A stretch of DNA of 64,000 bases from Allomuricauda sp. Lineage in GTDB: Bacteria > Bacteroidota > Bacteroidia > Flavobacteriales > Flavobacteriaceae. The notes below the pieces were generated by a model. It had not been told where the DNA came from. It made no database searches and was given only the letters and a program-made list of their open reading frames with translations. Each line of letters opens with the position of its first letter. The stretch's first letter is position 1. The stretch covers positions 1 through 64,000 of the forward strand of contig JASBTQ010000034.1 in the NCBI GenBank assembly GCA_030148335.1, given 5' to 3'. The translations under genes were made by a program, and so were the position numbers. Positions 39,171 to 48,786 of this stretch are shown here, piece by piece.

Positions 39171-39660
39171 GGTGCTATGGTCATTCTTTCTGCTGATGAT
39201 AGGGGCATTGAATGCCCAGATGACCGAAAAGGAAAAAATCAGAGAGGTCTTGGACAGTTGGCACCTCGCCGCTGCAAATGCCGATTTTGATGCCTATTTT
39301 GGAAAAATGACCAAAGATGCCGTCTTTATCGGTACGGATGCCATGGAAAATTGGCAAAATGCAGATTTCAGGACATTCTCCAAACCGTATTTTGATAGGG
39401 GAAAGGCATGGAGTTTCACTGCGGTCCAGCGGAATATCTATCTGGACGAGGCCAAGAACTTTGCTTGGTTCGATGAATTATTGGACACCCAGATGAAGAT
39501 CTGTCGTGGTTCTGGGGTGCTCAAAAAAGAAAATGGGCAATGGAAGATTGCCCATTATGTACTTTCCATAGCCGTTCCCAATGAATATGTGGACGAACTG
39601 GTCCAGATCAAGGAAAAACGGGATGACGAATTGCTGCTGGAACTCAAAAAGAACCAGTAG
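39160..39660 (+). CDS. Exported SnoaL/NTF2-like (DUF4440-type) protein
   Basis: A 166-residue exported protein (signal ends near ALNAQ, residue 20). The fold pattern is NTF2/SnoaL-like: IREVLDSWHLAAANADFDAYFGKM, FTAVQRNIYLDEAKNFAWFDELLDTQ, GVLKKENGQWKIAHYVLS. These domains bind or convert small molecules; no activity can be assigned. Confidence 0.82.
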   Translation: MKNKVLWSFFLLMIGALNAQMTEKEKIREVLDSWHLAAANADFDAYFGKMTKDAVFIGTDAMENWQNADFRTFSKPYFDRGKAWSFTAVQRNIYLDEAKNFAWFDELLDTQMKICRGSGVLKKENGQWKIAHYVLSIAVPNEYVDELVQIKEKRDDELLLELKKNQ

Positions 39661-39664
39661 CTGG

Positions 39665-40363
39665 TTAGTTCTCTTCCGTGGCGGCCTTTTCTTTTCTGGA
39701 TAAAAGTGCCTGCTTGCTCAGACTGGCCAAATTGAAGTTCGGCGCAATCTTCAAAGCCTCGTCAAACGAAACGATGGCCGCATCGATACTATCTTTATCC
39801 ACATTGAAGTCCGCCAAGCCTTTTAGATGGTAAAAGGCGGCCTTTAGCGGCACTTCATAGGGTTGTTGTCTTTCGTAAAAAGCATATTGCATCTCATCCG
39901 TGGCATTGGCTATGCCATATTCAATATTGGTAAGGGCTCCCTTGGTGTCCCCGGTCTGTATTTTAAGATCTGCCAATTCATAGGCAATATAGGGTGACGG
40001 ATTCCGGCTGAACAATGTCTCAAAATGTTCCAAGGCCCTTTTGGGTTGGTTCAGCGCCTTCAGCGAAACAGCTTTGATCTGGATGGCAAGTTCGGAATCA
40101 TCTGCATTTTTCTCGATACCAATGGTATTCAGGGCCTGAATGTGCTGGCCATCGTTCATATAGACAAATGCCAGTGTGTCCTTTCTTTCTTTGGATGGGG
40201 AAAGTACGTTCATGTGGGTCAGTGCCCCAATCACTCCATTCACATCGCCCTGAAGGCGCATTTCCTGATAGAAAGCTTTGTAATGTTCCAAAAGTTCATT
40301 CTTGGTCTGCGAGGTGCCGGCAAAGCCTACGAGCAAGAGGAGCAGCAATACGGTCTTTTTCAT
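39665..40363 (-). CDS. Exported TPR-repeat protein
   Basis: A 232-residue protein with a signal peptide (LLLLLLVGFAGTSQ). Helical pairs of TPR kind follow: ALNQPKRALEHFETLFSRNP, LADLKIQTGDTKGALTNIEYG, DKDSIDAAIVSFDEALKIAPN. It probably serves as a periplasmic protein-interaction scaffold. It converges with the SnoaL-like gene 4 nt away. Confidence 0.8.
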   Translation of the reverse strand: MKKTVLLLLLLVGFAGTSQTKNELLEHYKAFYQEMRLQGDVNGVIGALTHMNVLSPSKERKDTLAFVYMNDGQHIQALNTIGIEKNADDSELAIQIKAVSLKALNQPKRALEHFETLFSRNPSPYIAYELADLKIQTGDTKGALTNIEYGIANATDEMQYAFYERQQPYEVPLKAAFYHLKGLADFNVDKDSIDAAIVSFDEALKIAPNFNLASLSKQALLSRKEKAATEEN

Positions 40364-40441
40364 TCATTATCACTTTAGTGCGCCAAAACTAAAAAAATAA
40401 TCGGTACTATCCTGTTAAGAATGCCATAAGTAATAGAGGCA

Positions 40442-41251
40442 CTATGACACAATCGAGGTTTTGAAAATGGGGTGGCCTTGATCAAAATATGTACTGACCA
40501 CCGTTTTTCCCTTTTTTTCTGAAGTTTCATCTTGATAGGCAGGTGGGGGAATACCTCTTTTTTTCGCCTCCGAACTATAATATTCCCTTTTGGTGGGATG
40601 CAGTGGGTATACTCCGTTAAAAGTTTTGCCCCATAGTTCTTCATCTATGATCTTGCTTATGATGCGGATGCAATCATCTTGATGGATCAGGTTGATGGGG
40701 TCGTTCCCATTGGAAAGGTTTTCCCTGCCCGACAGCATGGTGACAGGATGCCTATCGGAGCCGATGAGTCCCCCAAACCGTAGGATGGTGGTCTCTATGG
40801 AACCCATATTTTTCAAAAGTTCCTCGCTGGCCAAGAGCTGTCGGCCGGACTCCGTGTTGGGTTTGGGAAGGGTTTCTTCCGTCACCTCTCCATCAATATC
40901 GCCATACACCGCAGTGCTACTGATGAACAAAACTTTGGTGACGAGGCTTTTTTTGACCATATCCAACAGCAGTTTCATCTTTTCCAAAAAGCTTTCCGTA
41001 TTCTTGCCCCGCAATCTGGGCGGCACATTGATGATCAAAATATCGATGTGGGACAGAAATCCTTCGATGTTCCCATATATCTCTTTGGGAGACAATGAGA
41101 TAAGGTATGGCGCAATGCCTTCTTTCCGTAATAGTTCCAACTTATCTGGACTGGTCGTGCTGCCATACACTTGATGGGAGTTTTTCACCAATTGTCTTGC
41201 CAAGGACAATCCCAGCCAACCACAGCCCAAAACCCCTATTTTTTTACTCAA
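40442..41251 (-). CDS. NAD-dependent epimerase/dehydratase-family protein (YeeZ-like)
   Basis: A 269-residue SDR-like protein: IGVLGCGWLGLSLA at the N-terminus, FISSTAVYGD, and a C-terminal part ending in KTVVSTYFDQGHPIF. The usual YxxxK pair is not obvious, as in the YeeZ-type proteins. Substrate unknown. It overlaps the M28 peptidase gene upstream by 8 nt. Confidence 0.78.
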   Translation of the reverse strand: MSKKIGVLGCGWLGLSLARQLVKNSHQVYGSTTSPDKLELLRKEGIAPYLISLSPKEIYGNIEGFLSHIDILIINVPPRLRGKNTESFLEKMKLLLDMVKKSLVTKVLFISSTAVYGDIDGEVTEETLPKPNTESGRQLLASEELLKNMGSIETTILRFGGLIGSDRHPVTMLSGRENLSNGNDPINLIHQDDCIRIISKIIDEELWGKTFNGVYPLHPTKREYYSSEAKKRGIPPPAYQDETSEKKGKTVVSTYFDQGHPIFKTSIVS

Positions 41252-43514
41252 ATCGTAATGTTTTGATGGTCAATATGGCATCGTTCAGCACAAAGGGCAT
41301 AGGAATACTGTTGTTGGGCCGTTTGGGAATACTGAACTCTTCATGGTTCAAAAGGTCATTGGATGCTTCGTAAAAGGTAAGCTCCAGAATGGAATCTTTG
41401 GGGAAGCTCAGCTCCAGTTCGGTAAAATCGTTGTTGGAGACATAATGGGTGATCAATCGGTTGCCACGGTTTTCCAGAAAATGGGAAGAAAGGGCAATTT
41501 GGTTCGCCTTGGCCGATTTCAGCGGTATGGGGTTGGTATAGATGTCCAAGCGGTTCACGTTCCTTTTTGGGGTCACACAGAGTTCGACCAGTCTGTCCTC
41601 GCCAATAATGGTATCCCGAATGGTCTCGATATAGGGAAGGGCAATGTCCTTTTTGGGAGCATCGGCAATATAGCTGAGCTTGGTCCGGTACTTGCTAAAA
41701 AGTGTTTCCGCCTCCGGTTTTCTTTTGGTATCCCCCAGAAACTGACTGTTCCATCCGATGAGTTTTTGATCATAGGAGGCCCAAACTGCGGAATCCTTTT
41801 CGGCATTGTACACATAGAGCAGGCTGCTGGGTTTTGGTCGTTTTTCGTTGAAATCGGACTGGATGTGGCTGGCAATTCCAAAGACAAAAAAAAGAAACAG
41901 GAACAGATAGGCCAAACGCCCCATGCTCTTCAGTTGCCCGAAAAAGGGCAGGACCAAGATGAACAACAACGTGGTGAGAACGGTAGAAGCGACCATCATT
42001 TTCAATCCGAGGCCCACAGGGAACATTTTGATGAACGGGGCATAAATGATGACCGCTGGCAGGGCCAAGAACACCAACAGGTAAGGGCTGGGTTCCTCTT
42101 GGTTGAGGGTCACCATAAAAGCGGCCAGCAATCCGAACAAGGGTACAATGAAGAAACTTGCGCCTTGCAGATAAGCGGCCACCAATCCACAAATGACCAA
42201 CCAAAGTACAATGGGGGCGACCAAAAGATTGGGTGTGCCCGCTTTTCGGAACTTGTGATAGGTGTAAAAGCAGATGGCGAGTGACAGGGCCACATAGACC
42301 AAAATATAGGTGTAGCCATTGTAGGTGAACCCGTGGAGCATGTCCTTAAAACCAGGATACCACCAAGTGATCACCGACCAACAGAAATACCCAATGACCC
42401 CATTGACGGCCAAAGTGATGAGCAGAGGTAAAAAACCTTTAAAGATTCCTCCGATATTTAATTTTTTCTTTTTGAACCCAATAACAAGCAAAATCAGAAA
42501 GGCCGCGACGGCAATTACGAACATGGGCCAGATCCATTCAAAAGGGTAGGAGACAAACTTAAAAAAGGGCAGATTGAAATAGACCTTGTCGTCCAAGCTC
42601 TTGAGGTTGCCTAGATCGGCGTTGCTGAAATACTGCAGAAGCGGCATCAAATAGCTGCCTTGGTGAGCCAAGGTGCTCTTGTCCAACCGTTCAGCATTGT
42701 CCAAGGCCGTGTGGTAATCAAAATGGTCATCGATAAAGGCAAAATTGAATCCCTCAATGTCGCCATCCTCCCGAAATACGGTGAGATCGGTATCGTTGGG
42801 CAACATTTTGTAAATACTATAGACCAAGGAGTTGGCTACGGGATATTCTGGGTTGGCTTCGGTAAATTCTTTGATCAATTTGCCATTGCCGCGATTCGTC
42901 TCGATGAGCATATAGCTGGGACCACCACTGCCCCGTGCCTCAAAATTCAGGACAAGACCCACGTCTTTTGCCCAAGGATGCTTGTTCACGAAGAGATCCG
43001 CACCATTGAGGCCCAACTCCTCGGCATCGGTGATGAGGATGATGATGTCGTTTTTTGGTGTCCTTCCCTGTGCCAAAAATGCCCTTATCCCTTCCAAAAT
43101 GGTGGCGACACCGCTTCCGGCATCACTTGCGCCCAAGGACGAATGCGGGCTACTGTCATAATGGGACAACAACAAAAGTGCCTTTTCATTGCCAGAGCCC
43201 TCTATCCGGGCCAAAATGTTGGTGGCCTTGCTCAGATTGGCCCAGTCACCAGCGGTGTAACCTTCTTGGGTAGTGGTCTCCAATCCCATTTTTTTCAGTT
43301 CCGAAATGATATAGGCCCTCGTGCGCTCATGCCCGGGAAATCCCACCGCATGGGGTTCCATGGACAGGCTTTTTACGTGGGACAACGCCCTATCTGTGGA
43401 AAAGATACTGGGTTCCGCATCCGCATCCGGTCCATAGTCGGGCATCAACGAGTGGAAGCTCCAATAGGCTGCTAGAAAAAGGAGAAGAAGGGCAAGGGTC
43501 CGGGAGAATTTCAT
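41244..43514 (-). CDS. M28-family membrane metallopeptidase
   Basis: A 756-residue protein. After an N-terminal membrane segment comes the peptidase domain with LLLSHYDSSPHSSLGASDAG (His118, Asp131), ITDAEELGLNG (Glu165/166) and FEARGSGGPS, the zinc ligand pattern of M28 aminopeptidases. Residues ~330-570 hold seven to nine membrane helices, and a soluble domain follows. This matches Fxna/ER-type M28 exopeptidases. It should cut small peptides on the outer face of the inner membrane. Confidence 0.88.
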   Translation of the reverse strand: MKFSRTLALLLLFLAAYWSFHSLMPDYGPDADAEPSIFSTDRALSHVKSLSMEPHAVGFPGHERTRAYIISELKKMGLETTTQEGYTAGDWANLSKATNILARIEGSGNEKALLLLSHYDSSPHSSLGASDAGSGVATILEGIRAFLAQGRTPKNDIIILITDAEELGLNGADLFVNKHPWAKDVGLVLNFEARGSGGPSYMLIETNRGNGKLIKEFTEANPEYPVANSLVYSIYKMLPNDTDLTVFREDGDIEGFNFAFIDDHFDYHTALDNAERLDKSTLAHQGSYLMPLLQYFSNADLGNLKSLDDKVYFNLPFFKFVSYPFEWIWPMFVIAVAAFLILLVIGFKKKKLNIGGIFKGFLPLLITLAVNGVIGYFCWSVITWWYPGFKDMLHGFTYNGYTYILVYVALSLAICFYTYHKFRKAGTPNLLVAPIVLWLVICGLVAAYLQGASFFIVPLFGLLAAFMVTLNQEEPSPYLLVFLALPAVIIYAPFIKMFPVGLGLKMMVASTVLTTLLFILVLPFFGQLKSMGRLAYLFLFLFFVFGIASHIQSDFNEKRPKPSSLLYVYNAEKDSAVWASYDQKLIGWNSQFLGDTKRKPEAETLFSKYRTKLSYIADAPKKDIALPYIETIRDTIIGEDRLVELCVTPKRNVNRLDIYTNPIPLKSAKANQIALSSHFLENRGNRLITHYVSNNDFTELELSFPKDSILELTFYEASNDLLNHEEFSIPKRPNNSIPMPFVLNDAILTIKTLRFE

Positions 43515-43636
43515 GGTTCGGTAATGTTGTCGTATAAAAATATGAAATTATGAAAGGTTCACATCTTTGGATGCAAAAAATTAGGTTATTCGCTAAAAAA
43601 AGCTATATTTAATGTTCAACTTCAAATTCTAACCAC

Positions 43637-44107
43637 ATGGCAATCAAAAGTTTTCAAGGAGTACGATCGAAGGAGGAATCCAAGAAGAAGTACAATGCCC
43701 CAATATTGGTGGAGGACTACATGACCAAAAAATTGATCACCTTTTCTCCCGACCAGTCCATTTTGGAAGTTATGGAGACTTTTGCCAAATACCATATCTC
43801 CGGTGGACCCGTGGTGGACAACAGTGGTTTTTTGGTAGGAATCATCTCCGAAGCGGACTGTATGAAGCAGATTTCCGAAAGCAGGTATTTCAACCAGCCC
43901 ATCCTGGACAAGAGCGTGGAGCGTTTCATGACCAAAAACGTGGAGACCATTCCGCATGATATGAGCATTTTTGACGCTGCCGGTGTTTTTGACAGGCACA
44001 ACAGGCGCAGGCTGCCCGTCATGAAAAATGACATCCTTGTGGGCCAGATCAGCCGAAAGGACATTGTGGTCGCGGCCCTCAAACTGACCGCCCATAGCTG
44101 GAAATAA
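43637..44107 (+). CDS. Tandem CBS-domain protein
   Basis: A 156-residue protein with two CBS motifs: YMTKKLITFSPDQSILEVMETF with GPVVDNSGFLVGIISEADC, and FMTKNVETIPHDMSIFDAAGVF with RRLPVMKNDILVGQISRKDI. Such proteins bind adenine nucleotides and act as energy sensors. It stands alone and converges with the zinc-ribbon gene. Confidence 0.88.
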   Translation: MAIKSFQGVRSKEESKKKYNAPILVEDYMTKKLITFSPDQSILEVMETFAKYHISGGPVVDNSGFLVGIISEADCMKQISESRYFNQPILDKSVERFMTKNVETIPHDMSIFDAAGVFDRHNRRRLPVMKNDILVGQISRKDIVVAALKLTAHSWK

Positions 44108-44113
44108 TCCCTG

Positions 44114-44467
44114 TCATTCCCTTTTGACAATCATGTAATAATCGTTGTCCAGGGGCAAATACCCCATGTCGTACACAAAATAATAGGTGCTGCCCTTTTT
44201 GGTGGTATATAGATTGGTGAAGAGCTCAAAGTCGAAGCCCTTGTCCAGCAAGCGCATTTTGGTGGTCTTGGCCTTTCCCTCCTTCAAGGGGAAACTACCC
44301 AAGATGCGGTAGTTTTTCCGTAGCTTGTTGTTGATGTTTCGCAGCAGGTTCTTGCTGTCACGGTTCAGACGGTTGTTGTAGGCATTGCGGCAGTGGTCCG
44401 AGCAGTACTTTTGGTCTATGCGTCCAAGGAGCTTTGTGCCACATTCCAAGCATTCTCTTTGGGTCAT
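44114..44467 (-). CDS. Zinc-ribbon protein
   Basis: A 117-residue protein. CLECGTKLLGRIDQKYCSDHC is a four-Cys zinc ribbon, followed by a basic helix (NAYNNRLNRDSKNLLRNINN) and a C-terminal domain with many tyrosines. It could bind nucleic acid or be a small regulatory protein. It is last in a four-gene minus-strand unit. Confidence 0.75.
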   Translation of the reverse strand: MTQRECLECGTKLLGRIDQKYCSDHCRNAYNNRLNRDSKNLLRNINNKLRKNYRILGSFPLKEGKAKTTKMRLLDKGFDFELFTNLYTTKKGSTYYFVYDMGYLPLDNDYYMIVKRE

Positions 44468-44476
44468 GGGATAAGA

Positions 44477-45049
44477 TTAGGTGACCACAATATCATACTT
44501 TTTTAGCAAACCGATCAATCCTTCTTTACTGAACTTGCACTTTTTCAATGTGTTGATGGATGGATCTATGTCAAAACCAATGGCGGTTGAAAGATCGGCC
44601 CCTTCTAGATTGGTGGAGTGGAACAGGGTATTTTCCATAGTGCAGCCGGGAAAAGTGGATCGGGAAAGGTCTGCCCCGGTAAAATCCGTCTGGGTCAAAG
44701 TACAATCGATAAAAGGAGTTTCCTTCAACGAAAGTCCAGTGAAAGAGGCCAGCGTCAGGTTGCAACCTTCAAACCGGACCGACATCAAAAAATCGTTGCA
44801 ATCCTCAAAGCGGAGCCCCACCAATTTACATCCCTTAAAAAAGGTTTCCTTGAAAATGGTGTGCTTTATATTGGCATTGGTAAGATCACACTCCTCAAAA
44901 GTGCATTCCATGAAATTTTGGTTGTCCAAAAAGGCATCGGAGAACCTGCATCCCCTAAAAGTGCAGTTTTCATATTCGCCTTTGGCCAGCGGAACGGTGG
45001 AGAAATCCTGTTTTTCAAACAGTTGGTCAAAAATAAAAGGCTTTTCCAT
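44477..45049 (-). CDS. Pentapeptide-repeat protein, Qnr-like
   Basis: A 190-residue protein made of A(D/N)LXX-type pentapeptides (GCRFSDAFLDNQNFMECTFEECDLTNANI, split by a short loop near residue 85) and a short C-terminal helix. This shape matches the right-handed beta-helix of Qnr-like proteins that mimic DNA and bind DNA gyrase, though the length is below the usual ~218. Drug protection is not shown by the sequence. Confidence 0.8.
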   Translation of the reverse strand: MEKPFIFDQLFEKQDFSTVPLAKGEYENCTFRGCRFSDAFLDNQNFMECTFEECDLTNANIKHTIFKETFFKGCKLVGLRFEDCNDFLMSVRFEGCNLTLASFTGLSLKETPFIDCTLTQTDFTGADLSRSTFPGCTMENTLFHSTNLEGADLSTAIGFDIDPSINTLKKCKFSKEGLIGLLKKYDIVVT

Positions 45050-45060
45050 GGTTGGATGAT

Positions 45061-45552
45061 CTATTTCACCCTTTTGTAGGCAAAAAGGACTTCCTCGGCA
45101 TTGTCTTCCTCTTCTATGAGCACGGTCACGTTCATTTGGTCGGGGCCTACCTTTTCCATGGTCAACCCTTCAAAATAAACTTTGTTCTTTTCAATCTTGA
45201 TCAGCCTGAAGTCCACGGTTTGGTCCTTTTCCTCCCAACCACGTAGGGTGCCGTCGAAGTGTTTCAACTGTAGGATGATGGTGTGGTCCAATTTCTGGAT
45301 GTGACCAACCTCATAAAAAGAGATTGCGTTGTCCTTCGCCAATTTGAACACGAACATCATGGAGCCCCCGAGCGGGGGACTCCAGATTTCTTCTGCTATT
45401 CCACCAAAAGCCTCACCTTTCCAATGACCCGCTATCCAGGCTACGTCATGCAGGGAAGCAGCGGGAGATGCCTGCCCTTTGGGCAATTGCATGGTCTGCT
45501 GTGCCGAAGCTAGGGCAACGCAGCAAAAAAAGAGGGTCAATGTCAGTTTCAT
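45061..45552 (-). CDS. Exported DUF6265-like protein
   Basis: A 163-residue exported protein (signal ends near ALASAQ). The mature part has the DUF6265 look: WIAGHWKGEAFGGIAEEIW, SPPLGGSMMFVFKL, EVGHIQKLDHTIILQLKHF, LTMEKVGPDQMNVTV. A lipocalin-like barrel is likely. It is 11 nt ahead of the pentapeptide gene. Function unknown. Confidence 0.75.
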   Translation of the reverse strand: MKLTLTLFFCCVALASAQQTMQLPKGQASPAASLHDVAWIAGHWKGEAFGGIAEEIWSPPLGGSMMFVFKLAKDNAISFYEVGHIQKLDHTIILQLKHFDGTLRGWEEKDQTVDFRLIKIEKNKVYFEGLTMEKVGPDQMNVTVLIEEEDNAEEVLFAYKRVK

Positions 45553-45584
45553 CTGTTAGGTTTTTTGGGTTTGGTGAATCAATA

Positions 45585-46283
45585 TCAATTGGTGAGGGCA
45601 AACTTTACGCTCACTAGGGTCTCCACCCGTATCTTTTCAAAATCGATGTCCAACGGTTGGGCACCCATATCGGCGGAAGCGGCTTTCATTTCCATCATCG
45701 GGGCTTGGTTGTATCTGGGGTAATAAGGTTGTGAGTTGTCCACAATGTGAAGTGCGGCACCCAACTTCTGCCCAAGTGGTTTGGTCAGGGCACCGGCCTT
45801 GAGTTTGGCCTTTTTGATGGCCCTGGTCTTCAGTTCCAGTTCCAGTTCGTCCATTTTGGAATATTCCGTTTTTTCCACATTGGCATTGGCAATGTCCAAC
45901 TGCTCCAAAGCGACCATCACCTCACCGGCCTGTTTTCCAGAATAGACGACAAGGGAATATTCCTTGCTCTTCAACACTTCTTTTTCACGGAGAAAGTATT
46001 TTTTGAAATTGCTGCTCATGTCCTTGATCACCAATTGCTTGTCCAAATCTATCCCAAGGGCCTTTAGGCGTTGCGCCATTTTGTTCTCCTGCTCTTCAAC
46101 GGAGACCTTTCCTTTGGAATCCTTTTCCTGGATGGTGATGTTGAGGTGGATCTTGTCCGGGGTCACCAAAGTGTCCACTTGGGCCGAAGTTTCCAGATAA
46201 GGGGTGTCCAAAAAGTTTTTGGATTGGGCAAAAATTGAAGTCGAAAGCAACAAGGCTGCCAAGGGTAAGATCATTTTTTTCAT
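45585..46283 (-). CDS. SIMPL/DUF541-domain exported protein
   Basis: A 232-residue exported protein (signal ends near TSIFAQ). The SIMPL domain pattern is visible: VDTLVTPDKIHLNITIQEK, a central helical stretch, LDIANANVEKTEYSKM, LKTRAIKKAKLKAGALTKPLGQKLG. ATG 46283 is chosen over an earlier in-frame start because it yields the signal peptide. Family members are linked to outer-membrane stress; the exact role is unknown. Confidence 0.84.
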   Translation of the reverse strand: MKKMILPLAALLLSTSIFAQSKNFLDTPYLETSAQVDTLVTPDKIHLNITIQEKDSKGKVSVEEQENKMAQRLKALGIDLDKQLVIKDMSSNFKKYFLREKEVLKSKEYSLVVYSGKQAGEVMVALEQLDIANANVEKTEYSKMDELELELKTRAIKKAKLKAGALTKPLGQKLGAALHIVDNSQPYYPRYNQAPMMEMKAASADMGAQPLDIDFEKIRVETLVSVKFALTN

Positions 46284-46405
46284 AGTAGAGATTTTTTGTT
46301 TAAAGGTAAATACTTCACCCCAATGAGCAAAACCTGTGCCGTTTTTAAACCAAATTGAAGGGAAAATACATATGCCACTCCATTTATCTTGATTACATTG
46401 TGGGG

Positions 46406-47542
46406 ATGAAATTTGTTCTGGCACCCGATAAATACAAAGGCTCCTTGACGGGAAAGGAATTCTGCGATACGGTGGAAAAAGGCCTCAAAAAAGTGTTCCC
46501 CGAAGCCAAAGTGGTCAAAACCCCTTTGGCCGATGGGGGCGATGGCACCATTGAGGTGGTAGCCGATTACCTCGATGCATCTTCTGTGTCCGTGCGGGTG
46601 AAGGATCCCTTGTTCAGGGACATTGAGGCCCGCTACCTACTTTCCGGGGATGGGCTCACGGCCTATATCGAAATGTCCGAAGCTTCCGGATACAAACTGC
46701 TCAGCAAGGGCGAAATGAACTGCATGCACACCACCTCTTTCGGCACAGGGGAACTAATTTTGGATGCGTTGGAGAAAGGCGCACGCAAAATTGTCCTGGG
46801 CATTGGGGGGAGCGCCACCAACGATGGGGGTATGGGCATGGCACAGGCATTGGGGCACACTTTTTTGGACAAGAACGGCAAGGTGTTGGAGCCTGTGGGG
46901 AAGAATTTGGTCCATGTGGATCAAATACTACGTAAAAATGTGAATCCCAAATTGTCACAGGCGGTTATCCAAGTGGCCTGCGATGTGAACAATCCCTTCC
47001 ATGGCGAAAATGGGGCGGCGAAGGTATATGGCGCCCAAAAGGGGGCTTCCGCTGAAGAAATTGAGTTTTTGGACCAAGGGTTGGCCCATTTTGCCCAAGT
47101 GCTCCACGGCGTTTTCGGGGTGGATGTGCAAAAGATACCGGGAGCCGGTGCGGCCGGTGGCGTGGGTGGCGGTGCCGTTGTCTTTTTGAATGCCGATTTG
47201 GTATCGGGGGTAGATCTGGTGATGCAGATGGCCCATTTTGAGGAAGTGTTGGCAGATGCGGACTGGGTGATCACTGGGGAAGGCCAATTGGACGGACAGA
47301 CGTTTTCGGGTAAGACCATCAACGGGGTGATCCGTGCCGCGCAGCAAAAAGATATTCCCGTGGCCGCTTTTTGCGGATCGGTGAACCTTTCCATTGAAGA
47401 GATGAAACAGATGGGACTGGCCTATGCGGTTTCCATCCTAAATGAAGTAGGAAATTTGGACGAGGCCAAAACCAAAAGTCGCCTGAATCTGGAACTGGCG
47501 AGCTACAACTTTGCACATCTTTTGAAGATAAGCAAAGCTTGA
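46406..47542 (+). CDS. Glycerate kinase (GlxK/GarK type)
   Basis: A 378-residue enzyme of usual family length. FVLAPDKYKGSLTG at the N-terminus, TPLADGGDGTIEV and IGGSATNDGGMGMAQALG are signatures of glycerate kinase type 1, which phosphorylates D-glycerate with ATP. Start ATG 46406 is preferred over one 17 codons earlier because MKFVLAPDKYKGS is the family's normal N-terminus. It stands alone and converges with an acetyltransferase gene. Confidence 0.92.
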   Translation: MKFVLAPDKYKGSLTGKEFCDTVEKGLKKVFPEAKVVKTPLADGGDGTIEVVADYLDASSVSVRVKDPLFRDIEARYLLSGDGLTAYIEMSEASGYKLLSKGEMNCMHTTSFGTGELILDALEKGARKIVLGIGGSATNDGGMGMAQALGHTFLDKNGKVLEPVGKNLVHVDQILRKNVNPKLSQAVIQVACDVNNPFHGENGAAKVYGAQKGASAEEIEFLDQGLAHFAQVLHGVFGVDVQKIPGAGAAGGVGGGAVVFLNADLVSGVDLVMQMAHFEEVLADADWVITGEGQLDGQTFSGKTINGVIRAAQQKDIPVAAFCGSVNLSIEEMKQMGLAYAVSILNEVGNLDEAKTKSRLNLELASYNFAHLLKISKA

Positions 47543-47554
47543 ACCTAAAAAAAT

Positions 47555-48157
47555 CTATTTTGATGCGCCCTGCTTCATCCTGAATTCCAAGGAAGTTTTT
47601 ACCGTTTTCCATTCACTGTCCAAGATGGAAAAGACAACGGTGTCCCTCAGATTGCCGTTTGCATCGATCCTGTGGTTCCTCAATATGCCATCCTGTTTCG
47701 CGCCCAAGCGCAGAATAGCATTTCGGGATGGGAGGTTGTGGAAGTGGGTCCTAAACTCCACGGCAATGCATTTTAGTGTTTCAAAAGCATGTTTCAGCAA
47801 AAGATATTTGCATTCGGTATTGAGTCCGGTGCGTTGCACGCGTTTGGCATACCAGGTCGCTCCGATCTCGACCCTTTTGTTGGCGGCGTCCACGTTCAAA
47901 AAGCGGGTGGTGCCCACCACGGTATTTGTTTTTTTGTCGATCACCGCAAAGGGAAGGGATTGCCCTGCACGTTGTTCGGAGAGGGCCTTGTCCAAGTACT
48001 GGTCCACAGTGGCAGGAGAGGGCACGACGGTGTACCACAGTTCCCAAAGTTTACCGTCCGAAGTGGCGAACGCAAGGTCCACTTTGTGGGATTTTTCCAA
48101 AGGTACGAGTTTTACCAGCTCTCCTTCCAGCACAACGGGATGTAACCAAGACTCCAT
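47555..48157 (-). CDS. GNAT-family N-acetyltransferase (RimJ/RimL-like)
   Basis: A 200-residue protein: LEGELVKLVPLEKSH opening, PFAVIDKKTNTVVGTTRF, VEIGATWYAKRVQRTGLNTECKYLL (acetyl-CoA-binding region) and SRNAILRLGAKQDGILRNH. It matches the ribosomal-protein-type acetyltransferase branch. Substrate unknown. ATG 48157 is chosen over a longer frame. Confidence 0.88.
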   Translation of the reverse strand: MESWLHPVVLEGELVKLVPLEKSHKVDLAFATSDGKLWELWYTVVPSPATVDQYLDKALSEQRAGQSLPFAVIDKKTNTVVGTTRFLNVDAANKRVEIGATWYAKRVQRTGLNTECKYLLLKHAFETLKCIAVEFRTHFHNLPSRNAILRLGAKQDGILRNHRIDANGNLRDTVVFSILDSEWKTVKTSLEFRMKQGASK

Positions 48158-48267
48158 AAGTTGGGTTTTTGCCCCAAATATAGGCGTTAATCGGTCCAAA
48201 ACGACAAACAAAAAGGCCGGGAGTTTCCCCCCGACCCTCTTGTCAATCAAAAAAACAAAATTTGAAA

Positions 48268-48744
48268 TCACCCAATTTCCCTGAATTCTTCCACAGAGAA
48301 AAAGTCTTGGTCTTTGTTTTCGATAGAGTAGATACCTTCCTTTACAAAGTATTTCACCGTCCGGTCATCCACTTTTATGGCAAAACCCTTATCGGTGGCG
48401 ACCACGGAGAAATCGTCCGCGACGGACCTTTCGTATTTCAGCACCATATAGTGTTCGTATATTTTATCGTTGTTGGAATCCACTGCAATGAGCTTGGTCA
48501 CCAGTGCAGGTTGGGACTCACGGTCCTGATCCATCTTCTTTCTGTCACTTTTTTCAAAGGCCATGGGATAGTTTCGGTGTTCCAGCACCTTGACATTATA
48601 GGCCTTTTCCGTTCCGTTCTCTTCCAAGGAGAAGGTTTTGTGGATGGTCGCGTTCATTTGTCCTTGGCTTTTCGTCTGGGCTTGACTGTGGGTGCCTGCC
48701 CATATGATCAGGGACAGGGATAATAGTGTTGTCAGTGTTTTCAT
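48268..48744 (-). CDS. Hypothetical exported protein
   Basis: A 158-residue protein with a signal peptide (LLSLSLIIWAGTHSQAQ). The mature part is charged with alternating strands (AYNVKVLEHRNYPMAFE, YEHYMVLKYERSV). No family recognised. A 40-nt gap separates it from Dps. Confidence 0.7.
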   Translation of the reverse strand: MKTLTTLLSLSLIIWAGTHSQAQTKSQGQMNATIHKTFSLEENGTEKAYNVKVLEHRNYPMAFEKSDRKKMDQDRESQPALVTKLIAVDSNNDKIYEHYMVLKYERSVADDFSVVATDKGFAIKVDDRTVKYFVKEGIYSIENKDQDFFSVEEFREIG

Positions 48745-48786
48745 GGGTATGTTTTTATAGTTATGGAATTCTTTTTCTTCGCTTTA

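Noticed and set aside
41343..42284. 313-residue plus-strand frame opposite the M28 peptidase gene
   Set aside because: Antisense shadow; the peptidase has complete zinc motifs and membrane helices.
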